From Costus lasius (lineage: Eukaryota; Streptophyta; Magnoliopsida; Zingiberales; Costaceae), in contig CM050447.1 of assembly GCA_027563935.2 (NCBI GenBank), positions 80,771,461-80,835,460 of the forward strand: DNA of 64,000 nt, written 5' to 3'. This document shows, one piece after another, positions 36,031 through 46,848 of this stretch (the first letter of the stretch is position 1; each line of letters begins with the position of its first letter). Both the position numbers and the translations under genes were made by a program. The notes under the pieces were generated by a model. It did not search any database and was not told the DNA's origin. It saw only the letters and a program-made list of their open reading frames with translations.

Positions 36031-37715
36031 TTTGCTAACTTGCTCTGTTTTCCGTGAAATTTCTTGGGTGATTTCCTCTTGATGATTGTAACTCTTCTAT
36101 GTGTTTGATTTTTCTTGAAAACTCCTTGAAATAATGCCTTTTTACCTGAAAATCATAAAAAACCAAAATAGAAGTAGACTTTGCAATATTCGATGAATTT
36201 AGCATGAAAACAAGTAAAAGATCCTCAATTTAGCACGAGAAGATATCCAAAATGATACAAAATATACTATATATTTTGGTGTCATCACTTTGATGCAACA
36301 TAACACCTCGCCATAGTTGGGAGGTTATAACGATTGTCGTTGAGTATGTCATGACCCATATGAGAAGATCAATGTACAGACAGAGAATTTCCCCCTTCCT
36401 AATGGAAGAATGATATCCAGGGAGCTCCTCTATGGTTCTATGACTAAGAATATATGGCCATACCCAGGTGAGAACCTGATTTAGTCATGACCATGAGATT
36501 GGGTGAAAACAAGTGATGACACAGTTGTCAAATTGGATATCAGTTTGGCAAAGGGACTATAATGTATCTGTACCTAGTTGCGATGATGGAGATGTCGATG
36601 TCGATATCCATTCCGATGACTTGACTAGCAGTGATGCACTGCTAGGTGCCACTCACTGCTTGTGATGACTTAAGTTCATCACTGCCAACGTCAGAGGAAC
36701 CTACAAGGTCACACACCTTGATACTCGAGTTTTCGTATTGATCGGGTAGCCTTTAGATCGAGTTATTGGATAACTCAGGTCTATTTGGGAGATTTCATCA
36801 GCGCCAATGGGCCTGATGAGATGAAAAAAACCTATTAGGGCCAACTTCCATTTTTGGCATATTGACCAAATTAACCATGGTTAAGCCTCATTTGACCTTG
36901 GGTTAAATTGGATTGGATCCAATGGATTGGTTAATATGCATAATGGACTTTGGGCTGGGCCTATTACTTAATGGGGCTTACTAATCTGTTGTAATGAAAA
37001 GACAATAGGCTAAAAGGGTATAATGGGGAGGAATTTATGGCATAGGCACATGGAAGAATCCTAGTTGGACAAGGATTAGCGCATAGTGCATATTTGGTAT
37101 CTTCAAGTGATTGATTTGGATTATGATTCAATCTAATGACTTGAGATATTCATTAAGAAATGATTTGCGCAAGTGGGGGCTAATTCTTGACATAATTAAG
37201 AACCCTAGCCAACCCCTCTCAACACACTAATCTTCTTGGAGGCGTGGTGAACTTGAGGGCGACGACTTGGAGTCTTGGAGCTCTTCTTCTTCCATCTAAG
37301 GGCGCAACAAGCTTCTTCCTCCTTCCTCCTTCCCTTCCTTAGCGCAAAGGAGCAAGAAGGCTTGCGGCATCCTCTCCTCCTCATTCTCCTTAGCGCATCC
37401 CTCCTTGGTGGTGGCACAAGTTGATTGGAGGACTCTCTTAAGGCGTGGATCTTCTTCCCGAGGCTAGCATTGGGCGTGGAAGAAGACAGCTCAAGGAATC
37501 CACGTGTGTGAGACTGCAGAGGGCAAACACTTAGGCACCTACCTCAACATCAGCCTCCACTTACTCTAGGTACTTACTATATCATCGTGTCAACCCCCTC
37601 ACATGACAATCTTCACCCGGTTTTTGGGACCGGCCCGTTTCGGGGATGTTATTCCACTATGCTTGTATTGTAATCTCTATGAAAAATTATAAAATATCCC
37701 CGGGGTTTCCTAACA

Positions 37716-38918
37716 AAACAACATAGGATGAATAAACACAAGATAAAATTTGCATTTCCTATGAATTAACAAGTTCGAAAATAAGATACAATCAACGAGA
37801 CTACACCCTTAGTTCCAATAAAGAAATTACGTATCATAGCGTCATTATGATACAGTTCTCTAGAAGAAGAAAACAAAGGGGAGATTTGAAGATAGGAAAG
37901 AGCAAACTATTCAAAGAAGGGCAGCAATCTTCTTCCTCCAAGCCTTTTGGAATGGACGCACAAAAGATCTTCTTCTCCCAAGCTTTCGCCAAGATCACCA
38001 CCCCTTGCCATGGCTCATCGCCCTTTCCAAGAGATTTTTCACCCACTATATAGAATTGAATCTAGCTTCTGAATGCCTACATTGATAGCTCTCTTAATTA
38101 TCTACGTTTTGACTCAAAAAATGTCCAAAATGGAGCGATAATGAGAGAGTTATGGCTATTTTAAATTTGGGCTACGCAGAGATTACAGGCGTAATCAACA
38201 TAATGGCCCTGCCCATAATGCCAATATTGATACTCTTTAACTCCCAAAACACTCATACAATTATGGCCCATTGAATGCTCATCATTTTGGTACCAAGAAC
38301 GCTCAAAATAGACTTGTAACGGAGAAGTTATGGCAATTTTAATACTGCCTTTAACGCTCTTAATGCCATTATGGGTGTAAGGAGATTATGGGCATACCCA
38401 TAATTTTGGTAGAAGACTCCATTTCGTCTGAAATTTTGCGGGTGAGTTCATGCTTGACTTGACTTGAATTCCAGCCATAGTATGGTGTCAAGATTGCCAA
38501 TGTGAAGATTACGGTCAAGTCAAAATTACGGCCATACCCGTGTTTTTATAGTCTTCTATCAAAGTTTTTGTGTTTAGAGAGGCTTCCGTTGAGAAAGTTA
38601 ATGGAACGTCTTCGGAATATGACTATGCTTGCATAAAAATAGATTTTTTGGGAAGTCAAACTGGGAATTACGATGATAATGCAGTCTAGTTTGATGCCAA
38701 ATTTCTTGTTAAGCTTCTTGATTCACTCGGGGGCATAAATATGTGTCCAAATAGCTCTAAAAGCGAGTGAATTATCCTATATTCATCAAATATGACAAGT
38801 AGTGAAGCTTATGAAGAAAATCAATGAAATAAGCTAGAAAAAGATGTAAAAATATTAAAATAGGTTACGATTCACTAGTAAATATAGGTCTAAAAGACTA
38901 TAAAAACATGAGATATCA
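37716..38918 (-). repeat. Athila LTR P3, right fragment
   Basis: It continues the LTR broken at 31978 and ends GAGATATCA at 38918 next to the polypurine tract. A TATA-like CTATATAG lies near 38049. It aligns with 9430-10656. Confidence 0.8.
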
Positions 38919-39974
38919 AATTCTCCCAGACTTAGACCATTGCTTGTCCTCGAGCATTTAAAGATAAGAATGGTAAAAGATAAAATTAGGTCAAGCTTGT
39001 AAAATATTGTGTCCAAGGGAAATATCATTATGAACAAACCTCACCAAGTCAGAGAATTCAAGAAAATCATCTATTATCAGGAAAAAAGGTGTGAAGATCG
39101 AAAAACCAAAGTCAGATAAGACTTACCTTCGCGAAATGCAGTAATCTCCTGTGTGGTATATGTACTCTATTCGAACCTGATTCATCCAAAGACACGAGTT
39201 GGAAAAACACCAATGCACTTTTATTTGTATTTTCGTCCTCTCAATTTTATTTTGACTTCAACTCATTTCTTATGTACCACTGCCAATTTTTGCATAGTGC
39301 TAAGTAGAGGAGTCTGTTTTATTTTCTTTTTGTATTCACATTGTTCTCTCTTTTTTTTTAGAAAACATAGTTTATGTGAGGAGATCATAATCAATGGTAA
39401 CTGCATTGATTATTTTCAACAACTAGCAAGGAGAAACAAATTGATAGAGTTATATACTTCTACAAAAAGATCATAAGCATGCCTTAAGAGGAACAAATCT
39501 GAATAAAAAATTGGATCTATCACTCCACTACCTTTTTCCATCAAATCAGATAATCAAATTAAATTCCTGACCTAGGACTAAGATTCAAAACATAATAATA
39601 TCCATGGAGTCAATATAAAATATGAAGCTATCATGATTTCCGTTAAAAATCAAAACAGTATCAGCCTGTGAAAATAATCGCAGAGGATAATCTAGTTATC
39701 AGAAATCAAGGGTGTATCCAGCATGAAAGTGACAAAACAAAAATATCAAAATAGAAAAGAAACACAACACAAGTGCTCTAGAACAAAAATAAAGTGTTAT
39801 AATTATCAATCACAATAAGTTTAAAAGTTACTACATGTCCAGAGTGCGTAACAAAATGAAGTAAACCTTCTAAAGGTGAACCCTCTATCTACTAGACTTG
39901 AAATATGCATAGTCCCATTGCATAGCAATGAACGAACTCAAATTTTGGAGATATGGGTGTGGAAACTCACTAAA
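38919..39974 (-). other. Athila 3' untranslated region with polypurine tract (P3)
   Basis: The minus strand ends AAGTCTGGGAGAATT at 38919-38933 against the LTR, preceded by the AGGACAAGCAATGG block. It aligns with 10657-11709. No gene is seen. Confidence 0.72.
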
Positions 39975-41415
39975 TCAGTCTTCCTCATTGGTGTCAAAAC
40001 TAATCTCAATGCCCTCCTCCCGTGGATCCTCATCATCGCCATTCCCATCACTATGGATCTCTAGCTCATCCTCCTCATCGGGTATCAGAGTCGACTTCAG
40101 GTCACTAAAGGAGGTCCAAAGAGAAGTCATGAACTTCCCCTAGTAGTTTTGCTCAGCTGCCATCCTCTCAAGCATATAGTTTTGGTTGGATAGTTCCTAA
40201 CGAATCTCGTGTTGTTCTTCCTCCAAATGTGAAAACATTTGTTGCATATGTTCTCCTTGATGTTGTTGTTCTTCTAGCAGTTGTTTCATAAGAGATTCAA
40301 CATTAGAAGAAGAGGAAGAAGAATACTGACTAGTGAAAGCAAAGAATCCGGTCGAGGATGGAGGTGGTATGAAACTTAATGGTGGTACATGCTCGGCTAC
40401 AGTAGTGGAGGAAGCAGTGATGGGGCGTTTCTTCCAATTACTTCTATTTCTAAGAGGGTGCAGTCCTGGCATGACAAAGGCATCGGCTGGGTCCCATCTG
40501 TGAAGAAGAGGATGTAGGAATCTCCTCTCTTGATGATTAGGTGCATAGAGAGACAAGAATCTAAGTCCAAGCATGTGCTGCTAGTGGCGATCTCCATGCC
40601 ACTCGGGTCAATGCTGATAGCAAGTGCAATAGAAGTGACCAATCCGCCCGTGACTATCTGTCCTTTACTAGCTCGAGATACTTTCAACATTTGTTTGACC
40701 ATAAAATAGGTAGTGTTTAATTGAAATGAATGAAGCATGGCCCATAGATAAAGTACCTCACCCTGGCACACCATGCCATCGCTCTCTCCTCATCCAAAGA
40801 TAGTGTGGGCTAGAAAATGGTGGACATAGCGAAGAATCGAGTTGCTGATGCTATTGGCACGGGCTAAGCCGGCGGAATAAGAAGTATCACTGCTAATGGA
40901 ATCCCAAACTTGTGCTCCCTATACTTATATGGCACCAGATGTGTTGCATGCAGAAGAAATCCAAATATCCTATTGAGCTGAATGAGGACAAGGCAATGCT
41001 CTGCTCCACCCAACCTAAAAGTGATCTACCCAATATCATCATCGTCATGGGAGTTTAGCTAGGCATCCAAAGTGCTAAAGAACTCCAGGCAGAGTGAGAT
41101 ATAGGTGGGATGTGCCATGTGGAGAAACTGGTGCCAACCTATTTGGTGGAACATCCACTCAGTGTCGTCTGAGAAGCCGAGTATGCCCATAGCAAATCTA
41201 TCTAGATAACGCGTATGTATAATCTTACACTAGAGAATTTGCTGGCATTTGTGAACTTGGACAGCATTGCGCATAGAAAATCCAAAGATAGCATGCGGCC
41301 TCAGAATAGTGTCTGATGAAGAGGGCGGAACAGCAAAAGATGCAGGCTGGCGGAAGGGAGTCGCAGGGATGTGCATGGTAGATTTTCGGGCTCCAATCTT
41401 CTATTTAGGGGCCAT
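39975..41415 (-). pseudogene. Athila ORF1/env-like gene (P3 copy)
   Basis: It starts MAPK at 41415 with a TAG at codon 5. The PHAIFGFSMRNAVQVH block corresponds to NPYGI of the other copies. DTEWMFHQIGW, AHPTYISLCLEFF and QGEVLYLWAMLHSFQLNTTY…VTGGLVTSIALAISIDPSG follow in changing frames. The C-terminal part has a serine run and a Gln/Glu coiled coil (VESLMKQLLEEQQHQGEHMQ), and ends acidic (EEGIEISFDTNEED, stop 39975-39977). This is the most complete C-terminus of the family in the window. Confidence 0.76.
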
Positions 41416-42483
41416 GGCAGAAGCAGCAAGTGATATTTTAAATTGAAGGGAGTAGCAGCAAGCTCAATCGAGAACCTGGAAGAGCCAAGAGTTGGTGGTG
41501 GAAATCAGGAGATGGAAGGCTCTCAGCAAATTCTGTTAAGCACATAGATGCTAGGGCACCAACGAGAACAGATGAAATCAGACAGTTGTGAAGAAAGGTC
41601 ACCGATAGTCGTGCGGTAGCAGGGGTGCAGAAAGATTGCCAGCACTTGTCAGAGTCCACAACTGCAGGAGAAGGATGAAACCAAAGCAGACGAAATCAAA
41701 GCAAGAGTTGTTGATAGCCGCTGGAAACAGAGAAGGTTGCGCTAGGAGGAATAGATTCAGCAAACAAAGCATAGTTGCCAGCACGAGAACCAGACTTCTA
41801 ATAAAACTCTTGAGTTGAATAGCGAACCAGGAATTGGAAGCGGGGGTTATAGTAGAAGCTTGATCGGCGGACTAAAGAGGTGACGGTGAACACTGAAGGC
41901 ATTGAAGATGCAGTAGATTAATGTCGTTGAACTCATGGCTGTGGGAGGAAGGAAGTTAATCTCTCACTGTGGCTGGTTAATGGCGTTTGGGGGAGCTGCA
42001 GCGGAAGAGAGATTGTCGCCGCAATAACACCTAGAAAAATGGTGAACGACGAATGGCTTCATGAAGGCTGTAGAGTTTGAGGGGCGAGGCCGATTTTGGT
42101 TGAATCTGGAGGAAAGGCTGGCGCTAGTTAATGCAAATCGGATTAATGAGGTCGGCACTGGATTTCTGTTGCAGATTGAAGAGGGCAACGACGATTTTCC
42201 GTGCGGACTGAAGAAAAAAGAGGGCACCCGTAATATTAGCTATAACCCTTGATGATTGTGGGAATTGATTCCCATGAGTAGGAACTATTCACGGCTATCC
42301 TAGTTTTTTTGCTCCATTATGGCCACAATGGATATTAAGGCCATGCCAGTAATTTTTTTTTTGCTACGTATTACGGCCAGATCCGTAATCTTAATTTTCT
42401 CTACGTCAGCTAACCAGCGATAGACCTGAAATAAAACACGTCAGAAATAACAAATCAGAAGAATAAAGCACTTCAGTTGCCTC
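41416..42483 (-). other. Spacer between integrase and env-like gene (P3)
   Basis: No gene is recognised in this stretch. Several short open frames on both strands (for example 41964-42227 minus) lack similarity to known retroelement proteins. TACGG-type motifs lie at 42225-42400, the integrase-proximal end, as in the other two spacers. Confidence 0.5.
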
Positions 42484-43159
42484 CCAAGAAGTGCTAGTTT
42501 AATGTCAGAAGCTCAACAGAAATATCCGTGATCAAGTAAAAGAATCAAAGAGGAGTAAGAAAACTCCCTTTTCAATAGGAATAGGGAAATGATAAGGCTT
42601 TAGATGTTGTCCGTTGACTTTAAATGTTCCGGACTGATTACTATAGATGTCGATCGCACCGTATGGATAAACTTCTTTCACAACATACAGACCAGTACAT
42701 CTAGATCGCAACTTTCCCAGAAATAATTTGACCCTTGAATTAAAAAGTAGGACCAAATCTCCGAATTCAAATTCCTTGTGCACTATATGTTTGTTGTGAA
42801 ACCTTTTGGTCCATTCTTTATAGATTTTTGCATTCTCATATGCCTGAAGTCGTATCTCGTCCAATTCATTCAGATCCAATTTTCTCCTCTCACCTGCTGT
42901 CTTGAAATCATAGTTCAAAGCTCTTATCGCCCAGAACGCTTTGTGTTCAAGCTCAACCGGAAGATGACAAGGCTTCCCATATATCATTTGAAATGGAGAC
43001 ATTTCTATAGGGGTCTTGAAGGCAGTTCGATAGGCCCAGAGAGCATAATCCAATTTAAGGGCCCAATCTGTTCTTGCAGTCGAAGCAATGCTTTCCAAAA
43101 TCCTTTTCAATTCACGATTTGTTACCTCGACTTGTTCATTAGTCTATGGGTGATATGGT
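42484..43159 (-). pseudogene. pol: Athila integrase, C-terminal part
   Basis: Integrase inserts the DNA copy into the genome. The visible part begins at YHP…[16 protein letters not shown] (43155-43100), which contains the third catalytic residue (Glu of QVE). It carries a TAG inside YHPQ, then an open frame of 192 codons (43110-42532). That frame includes the Athila hallmarks [26 protein letters not shown]-type and [11 protein letters not shown] blocks. The catalytic core upstream, and all of reverse transcriptase and RNase H, are cut off by LTR Q2 at 43160. It is the only polymerase remnant among the Athila copies here. Confidence 0.88.
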
Positions 43160-44057
43160 TGATGTGTTCTGCAAGTGCACAAACAAATTGAAGTAATAAA
43201 AATATCGATCCCATAGGGACCAATGACCAAGTACTGACTCTACTTAAAATCGTTAGCTAGACAAATAGGAAAAAGAGTGGTTCTTATCTTAACTAAATTG
43301 CATAAATAGTAAAAAGACTTTGGTTGTAATCGATTTCATGGAAGTTCAGGACTTCGGGTTCACCACACTATGTTTCATGACTTTTCATAATTAAAAGCAT
43401 CTTAAGAAGGATTTACTGTGATGAAGGGGATTTATCCGCATGTACAGATTGCTCCCTCTCAGTAATATAATCCGGTGTTTATCTGAATCAATCCCCTACT
43501 CTTGTGGTTATTAATTTGAAATAAAAACAACGAGTTCTTGATAAATCTAAGAGATCCCTCAAGCCGATTCGAACTACTCTCGTGTTCAAATCAACTTGTC
43601 AAAAAATTATAGATCCGGCAATGCAATTCACCTCTTACTACTTATTGTGATGTCTCAAAACATGCAAATTATGGCCAGTAATCAACACGTAATAAGCACA
43701 ACAATTATTGAATCTAACACAAATTAATCGCTTCATAAGAAGATAACAATAGTCAAGTCATGAAAACAAAGAAGGTTCCACCATAAATCCTGAATAAAGA
43801 GTTTACGCTGACGTAGTAATAATATCAATGTTATAAGAATCCTTTTTCTTTATTAAAAATTGGCTAATAAATATGAAATCGACAAAGGAAGACAAGAATC
43901 AAGACTCTCTGATGAAGATCAACGCCAGCTAACTGGAAAAATGGAGCTTTTCTAGTTAGAAATTGGTGATCGCCGCCGTTCATCCTAGCTCTCGCCTCTT
44001 TGTCGAATTCTCCTTGTAAATTAGGCAAAAAGCCCCAATAATTGCTCCTAAGCTTCC

Positions 44058-44065
44058 TTATATAG
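44058..44065 (-). promoter_or_regulatory. TATA box of LTR Q2
   Basis: The minus strand reads CTATATAAGG, about 85 bp downstream of the palindrome cluster. It is the likely core promoter. Confidence 0.5.
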
Positions 44066-44149
44066 TTCATCATCTCCTAATTAGGTTTCCCCGAAATTTA
44101 GGCATAAAAATGAATCAAATCGAGCGAGAAACCGAGTCAAACTCAAGTT

Positions 44150-44440
44150 AGGAAGACAGAAATACGACTGTGAAAATAAATACGACGGTGCCGTATTTTC
44201 TTTTGTGTCTTTCGGAATTACAACCTGGCAGAAATACGGCAGTGAAAATAAATACAGCCCTACCATATTTCTTTCTGTGAATTATCTTCAATAAAATATG
44301 GCCGTGATAAATATCACAGGCGGTGCCGTATTTCTTTCTATGCTCTTCCAGAAATACGGGTGTGATAAATATCACAGACGGTGCCATATTTCTTTTTGTG
44401 CTCTTCTAGAAATACAGGCCATGATAATAAAAATGGCAGT
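44150..44440 (-). repeat. Cluster of TACGG/CCGTA motifs in LTR Q2
   Basis: Four to five units of about 64 bp each contain a pair such as AAATACGGCAGTG and GGTGCCGTATTTC. The sequence between the motifs differs from family N, but the pairing and spacing are alike. Confidence 0.65.
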
Positions 44441-44704
44441 GCCATATTTTTTCAAATAAGCTCTAATTTGCACGAAATTTCATAGACAGCTTCGTCTTGA
44501 CTTGTAGAATTCATCTATGCATGTGGATTCATCAAAATCTATCAAACTTTGGTCAATTTTGCCAGAAACATGCCAAAAGTGAAGAAAGGTGAAGATTCTA
44601 AACAAACAAAAGGATTTAAGTTGAAATAAGTGAAAATTTGATAAAAATACGAGAGAATATGCATAAAAAGTTTAGTAAAAATATGATATAAATACGAGAC
44701 ATCA

Positions 44705-46003
44705 AATCTTCCTAGACTTAAACTTTTGCTTGTCCTCAAGCAAATAAATAGACCAAAGAACAATGCTAAGTATGGAAAATATAACTCTCTTATGAAAAAT
44801 AGATTTCTAGAACATAATCAATCATAAAAATTTTCGACTCATGCTACATAAAATTCAAATAAATACAGCATTCTTAGAATTTAATCCTTAAGATTCACAG
44901 TTTTAATCAAATAAATTTCACAACTTGTATAATAAACAGAATCTCAATCTCATGAATTCACCTTTATCTCAATTTAAATCTACAATAATTTTGTTTGCAA
45001 GAATAGGATATCCAAAATCTTTTTCTCCATATTTTTTTTATTTCACTTTTGACATTCTCTAAATCGAATACCACCTTTTTCTGATGACAAATTTAGAGTA
45101 CAATGACCACTTAGCCAATGTATTAGAATTCATATCTTATTGGCTAGCAGAATTGAGATTCATGGCCCAAGATAAAGGAGTTATTGTCAAATAACTTTTC
45201 TTTGGCATGTACCCACATAGATACATACTTTTAATTGGACTTCAACTCTTGTCTTCGGTACCATTGCCAATTTTTTGGAAGTACCAAGTAGAGGAGTCAT
45301 TCTCTCTTTTTTTTTCTTTTATTTTTGGATTTTGGATTCTTTCTTCCCAACAAATAGAAATATAGGTCAAACATTAACTAGGCTATTTAATCAATGTAAA
45401 TTCAATATATCATACTCATATGCTCATTTTATTTGAAAAAAAATGTTTCACTCTCAAATTGCAATAATCAAACAACGTATCTACCAAAATCTCATGCATC
45501 AATTGATGAAAAATTAAAATGGGGGGATATACATTGAAGAAATAAATTCGACAGAAGAGGCATATTTCCATTCACAAATATTACTATATGAATATCCATG
45601 ATTTTGAATTCGACACGCATCATTCATCAATACAAAACAAACTATTCATCAACATCATTAGACATCACATCCACAATAGTAGAAATAGAAAGCAAGCATC
45701 CGATCACATAATATCATCATCACAATATCTAAGTACAAAGCCCAAAACACGTAAGTGTAGCATCTACATATGACGCTAAAATCAGAATGCATCCAATCTT
45801 TCGCCTACACATGGTGCCAAGTAACATCATGTCATCACAATAATAGAATATAGCAAAATGTTATACAATCCACTTAAATGAGTAGCATGAAGCAAATAGA
45901 AATAAAAATATAGAAACATATATCTTCCCCTACAAAAGAATGCATCATCCTCAATGCAATAAGCATAGAATGAGAGAGTAGGGAAAAAGATACTCACAAA
46001 TTG
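44705..46003 (-). other. Athila 3' untranslated region (Q2)
   Basis: It is AT-rich without genes and aligns closely with 24552-25844. The polypurine side is at 44705. Confidence 0.75.
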
Positions 46004-46201
46004 CTAATCATCAGAATCGGTGTCTATCTCCTCGTCATTCTCCTCGCCAAAAGCAGCCTTCTCCATATTTGCATTCGGGTCCCTCTCTTCATCACTGCAG
46101 AAGTGATCCCCCGAAAAGTCTTTAATATCCTGGACATCGTCACGCACATCCTAGATAAAATCAAGTGCTCTCTCCAAAAGAGGTCCCTAATGGAACACCT
46201 C
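46004..46201 (-). pseudogene. C-terminal fragment of env-like gene (Q2), cut by a Copia element
   Basis: It has the same acidic C-terminus as 25845-27191, ending EEIDTDSDD with the stop at 46004-46006. It is interrupted after ACCTC at 46201 by the Copia element that fills the rest of the window. The uninterrupted counterpart of the insertion site is at 26038-26042. Confidence 0.8.
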
Positions 46202-46848
46202 TGTTGGGAAACCCTTGGGACATTTTACAATTTTTCAGAGTCATAGACATACATACATACATTGCACAGCGGAAGAATATCCTAGAAACAAGCCGGTCCC
46301 AAAAACCCAGTGAAGATCGCAAGCAAGAGAGTCGACACGATGAGTTAGGAAATACCTTAAGAGTGGTTTGGAGTGATGCCGATGTAGGCGCCCAAGTGTG
46401 CGCCCTCTGCAGTCTCACACACACGGATCTCTTGAGTCCTCTTCTTCCACGCCCAGTGCTAGCCTCGGGAAGAAGATCCAAGCCTTAGGGAGATGCTCCA
46501 CTTCACTTGCGCTACCAAGAGGAAAGGATGCAAAAAGAGAAGAAGGAAACAAGCCATGCTGCCAAGCACCAAAGCTCCTTGCGCCAAGAGGAAAGGAGGG
46601 AGAAGCTTGCAGCTATGGAAGAAGGAAGACGAAGTTGCGCCCTTGCTCCTAGCTCTCGCCCCTCTTCTTGTGTTCACGCCTCCAAGGATCAATCATCATA
46701 AGAGGGGGCGGCTAGGGTCACATATATATAGGGCAAGAGGTAGTTAAGGGAAGGGCCAAGATCATGACAAGTGTAGGCCCAGGATGAGGAGGTTTGAGAC
46801 AAGGAAAGTCTCCAAGACTTTACCATAAACTCCATTCAATCTATCCAT
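46202..46848 (-). repeat. Copia 3' LTR, end part (U5 side)
   Basis: It starts TGTTGGGAAACCC on the plus strand and aligns with 33030-33670. A TATA box (TATATATA, 46723-46730) lies in it. It is cut by the Gypsy insertion at 46849 after TCCAT. Confidence 0.92.
46723..46730 (-). promoter_or_regulatory. TATA box of the Copia 3' LTR
   Basis: The minus strand reads CCCTATATATATGTG, where other family L LTRs have CCCTATAAATATG. The Gypsy insertion 118 bp upstream has separated this core promoter from the rest of U3. Confidence 0.5.

Larger units (their letters stand above)
32394..36287 (-). repeat. Solo Athila LTR, family N, split by a nested LTR
   Basis: It starts TGTTGTGATCCGC and ends TGGTGTCATCA on the plus strand, with CTTTG on both sides (32389-32393 and 36288-36292). 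Without the LTR nested at 33030-34988 it is about 1930 bp. It interrupts the family L LTR at its GCTTTGATGCAAC block. Confidence 0.93.
31979..37715 (+). repeat. Solo Copia LTR, family L, split by a nested LTR
   Basis: The two parts, 31979-32393 and 36288-37715, join to about 1.84 kb of family L LTR, from TGTTAGTGTATATGCCC to GGTTTCCTAACA. AAACA flanks it at 31974-31978 and 37716-37720. The host sequence GCAGTAAAACA|ACATAGAATG is seen uninterrupted near 31080, which confirms the insertion site. It is more diverged than the L copies at 33030 and 59024, in line with being the oldest of the three. Confidence 0.9.
43160..44704 (-). repeat. Athila-type LTR, family Q (Q2, 3' LTR)
   Basis: It starts TGATGTGTTCTGC on the plus strand and ends ACGAGACATCA, 1545 bp. 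A polypurine tract, 3' untranslated region and env-like tail lie to its right, so it is the 3' LTR of a minus-strand element that had inserted in, or recombined with, the P3 integrase. The left flank is ATGGT; the matching right flank would lie beyond the window. Confidence 0.8.

Noticed and set aside
41438..42252. Set of overlapping frames on both strands between integrase and env-like gene
   Set aside because: No similarity to known proteins is recognisable; there is no conserved counterpart in the other two spacers; the region is better read as untranslated spacer.
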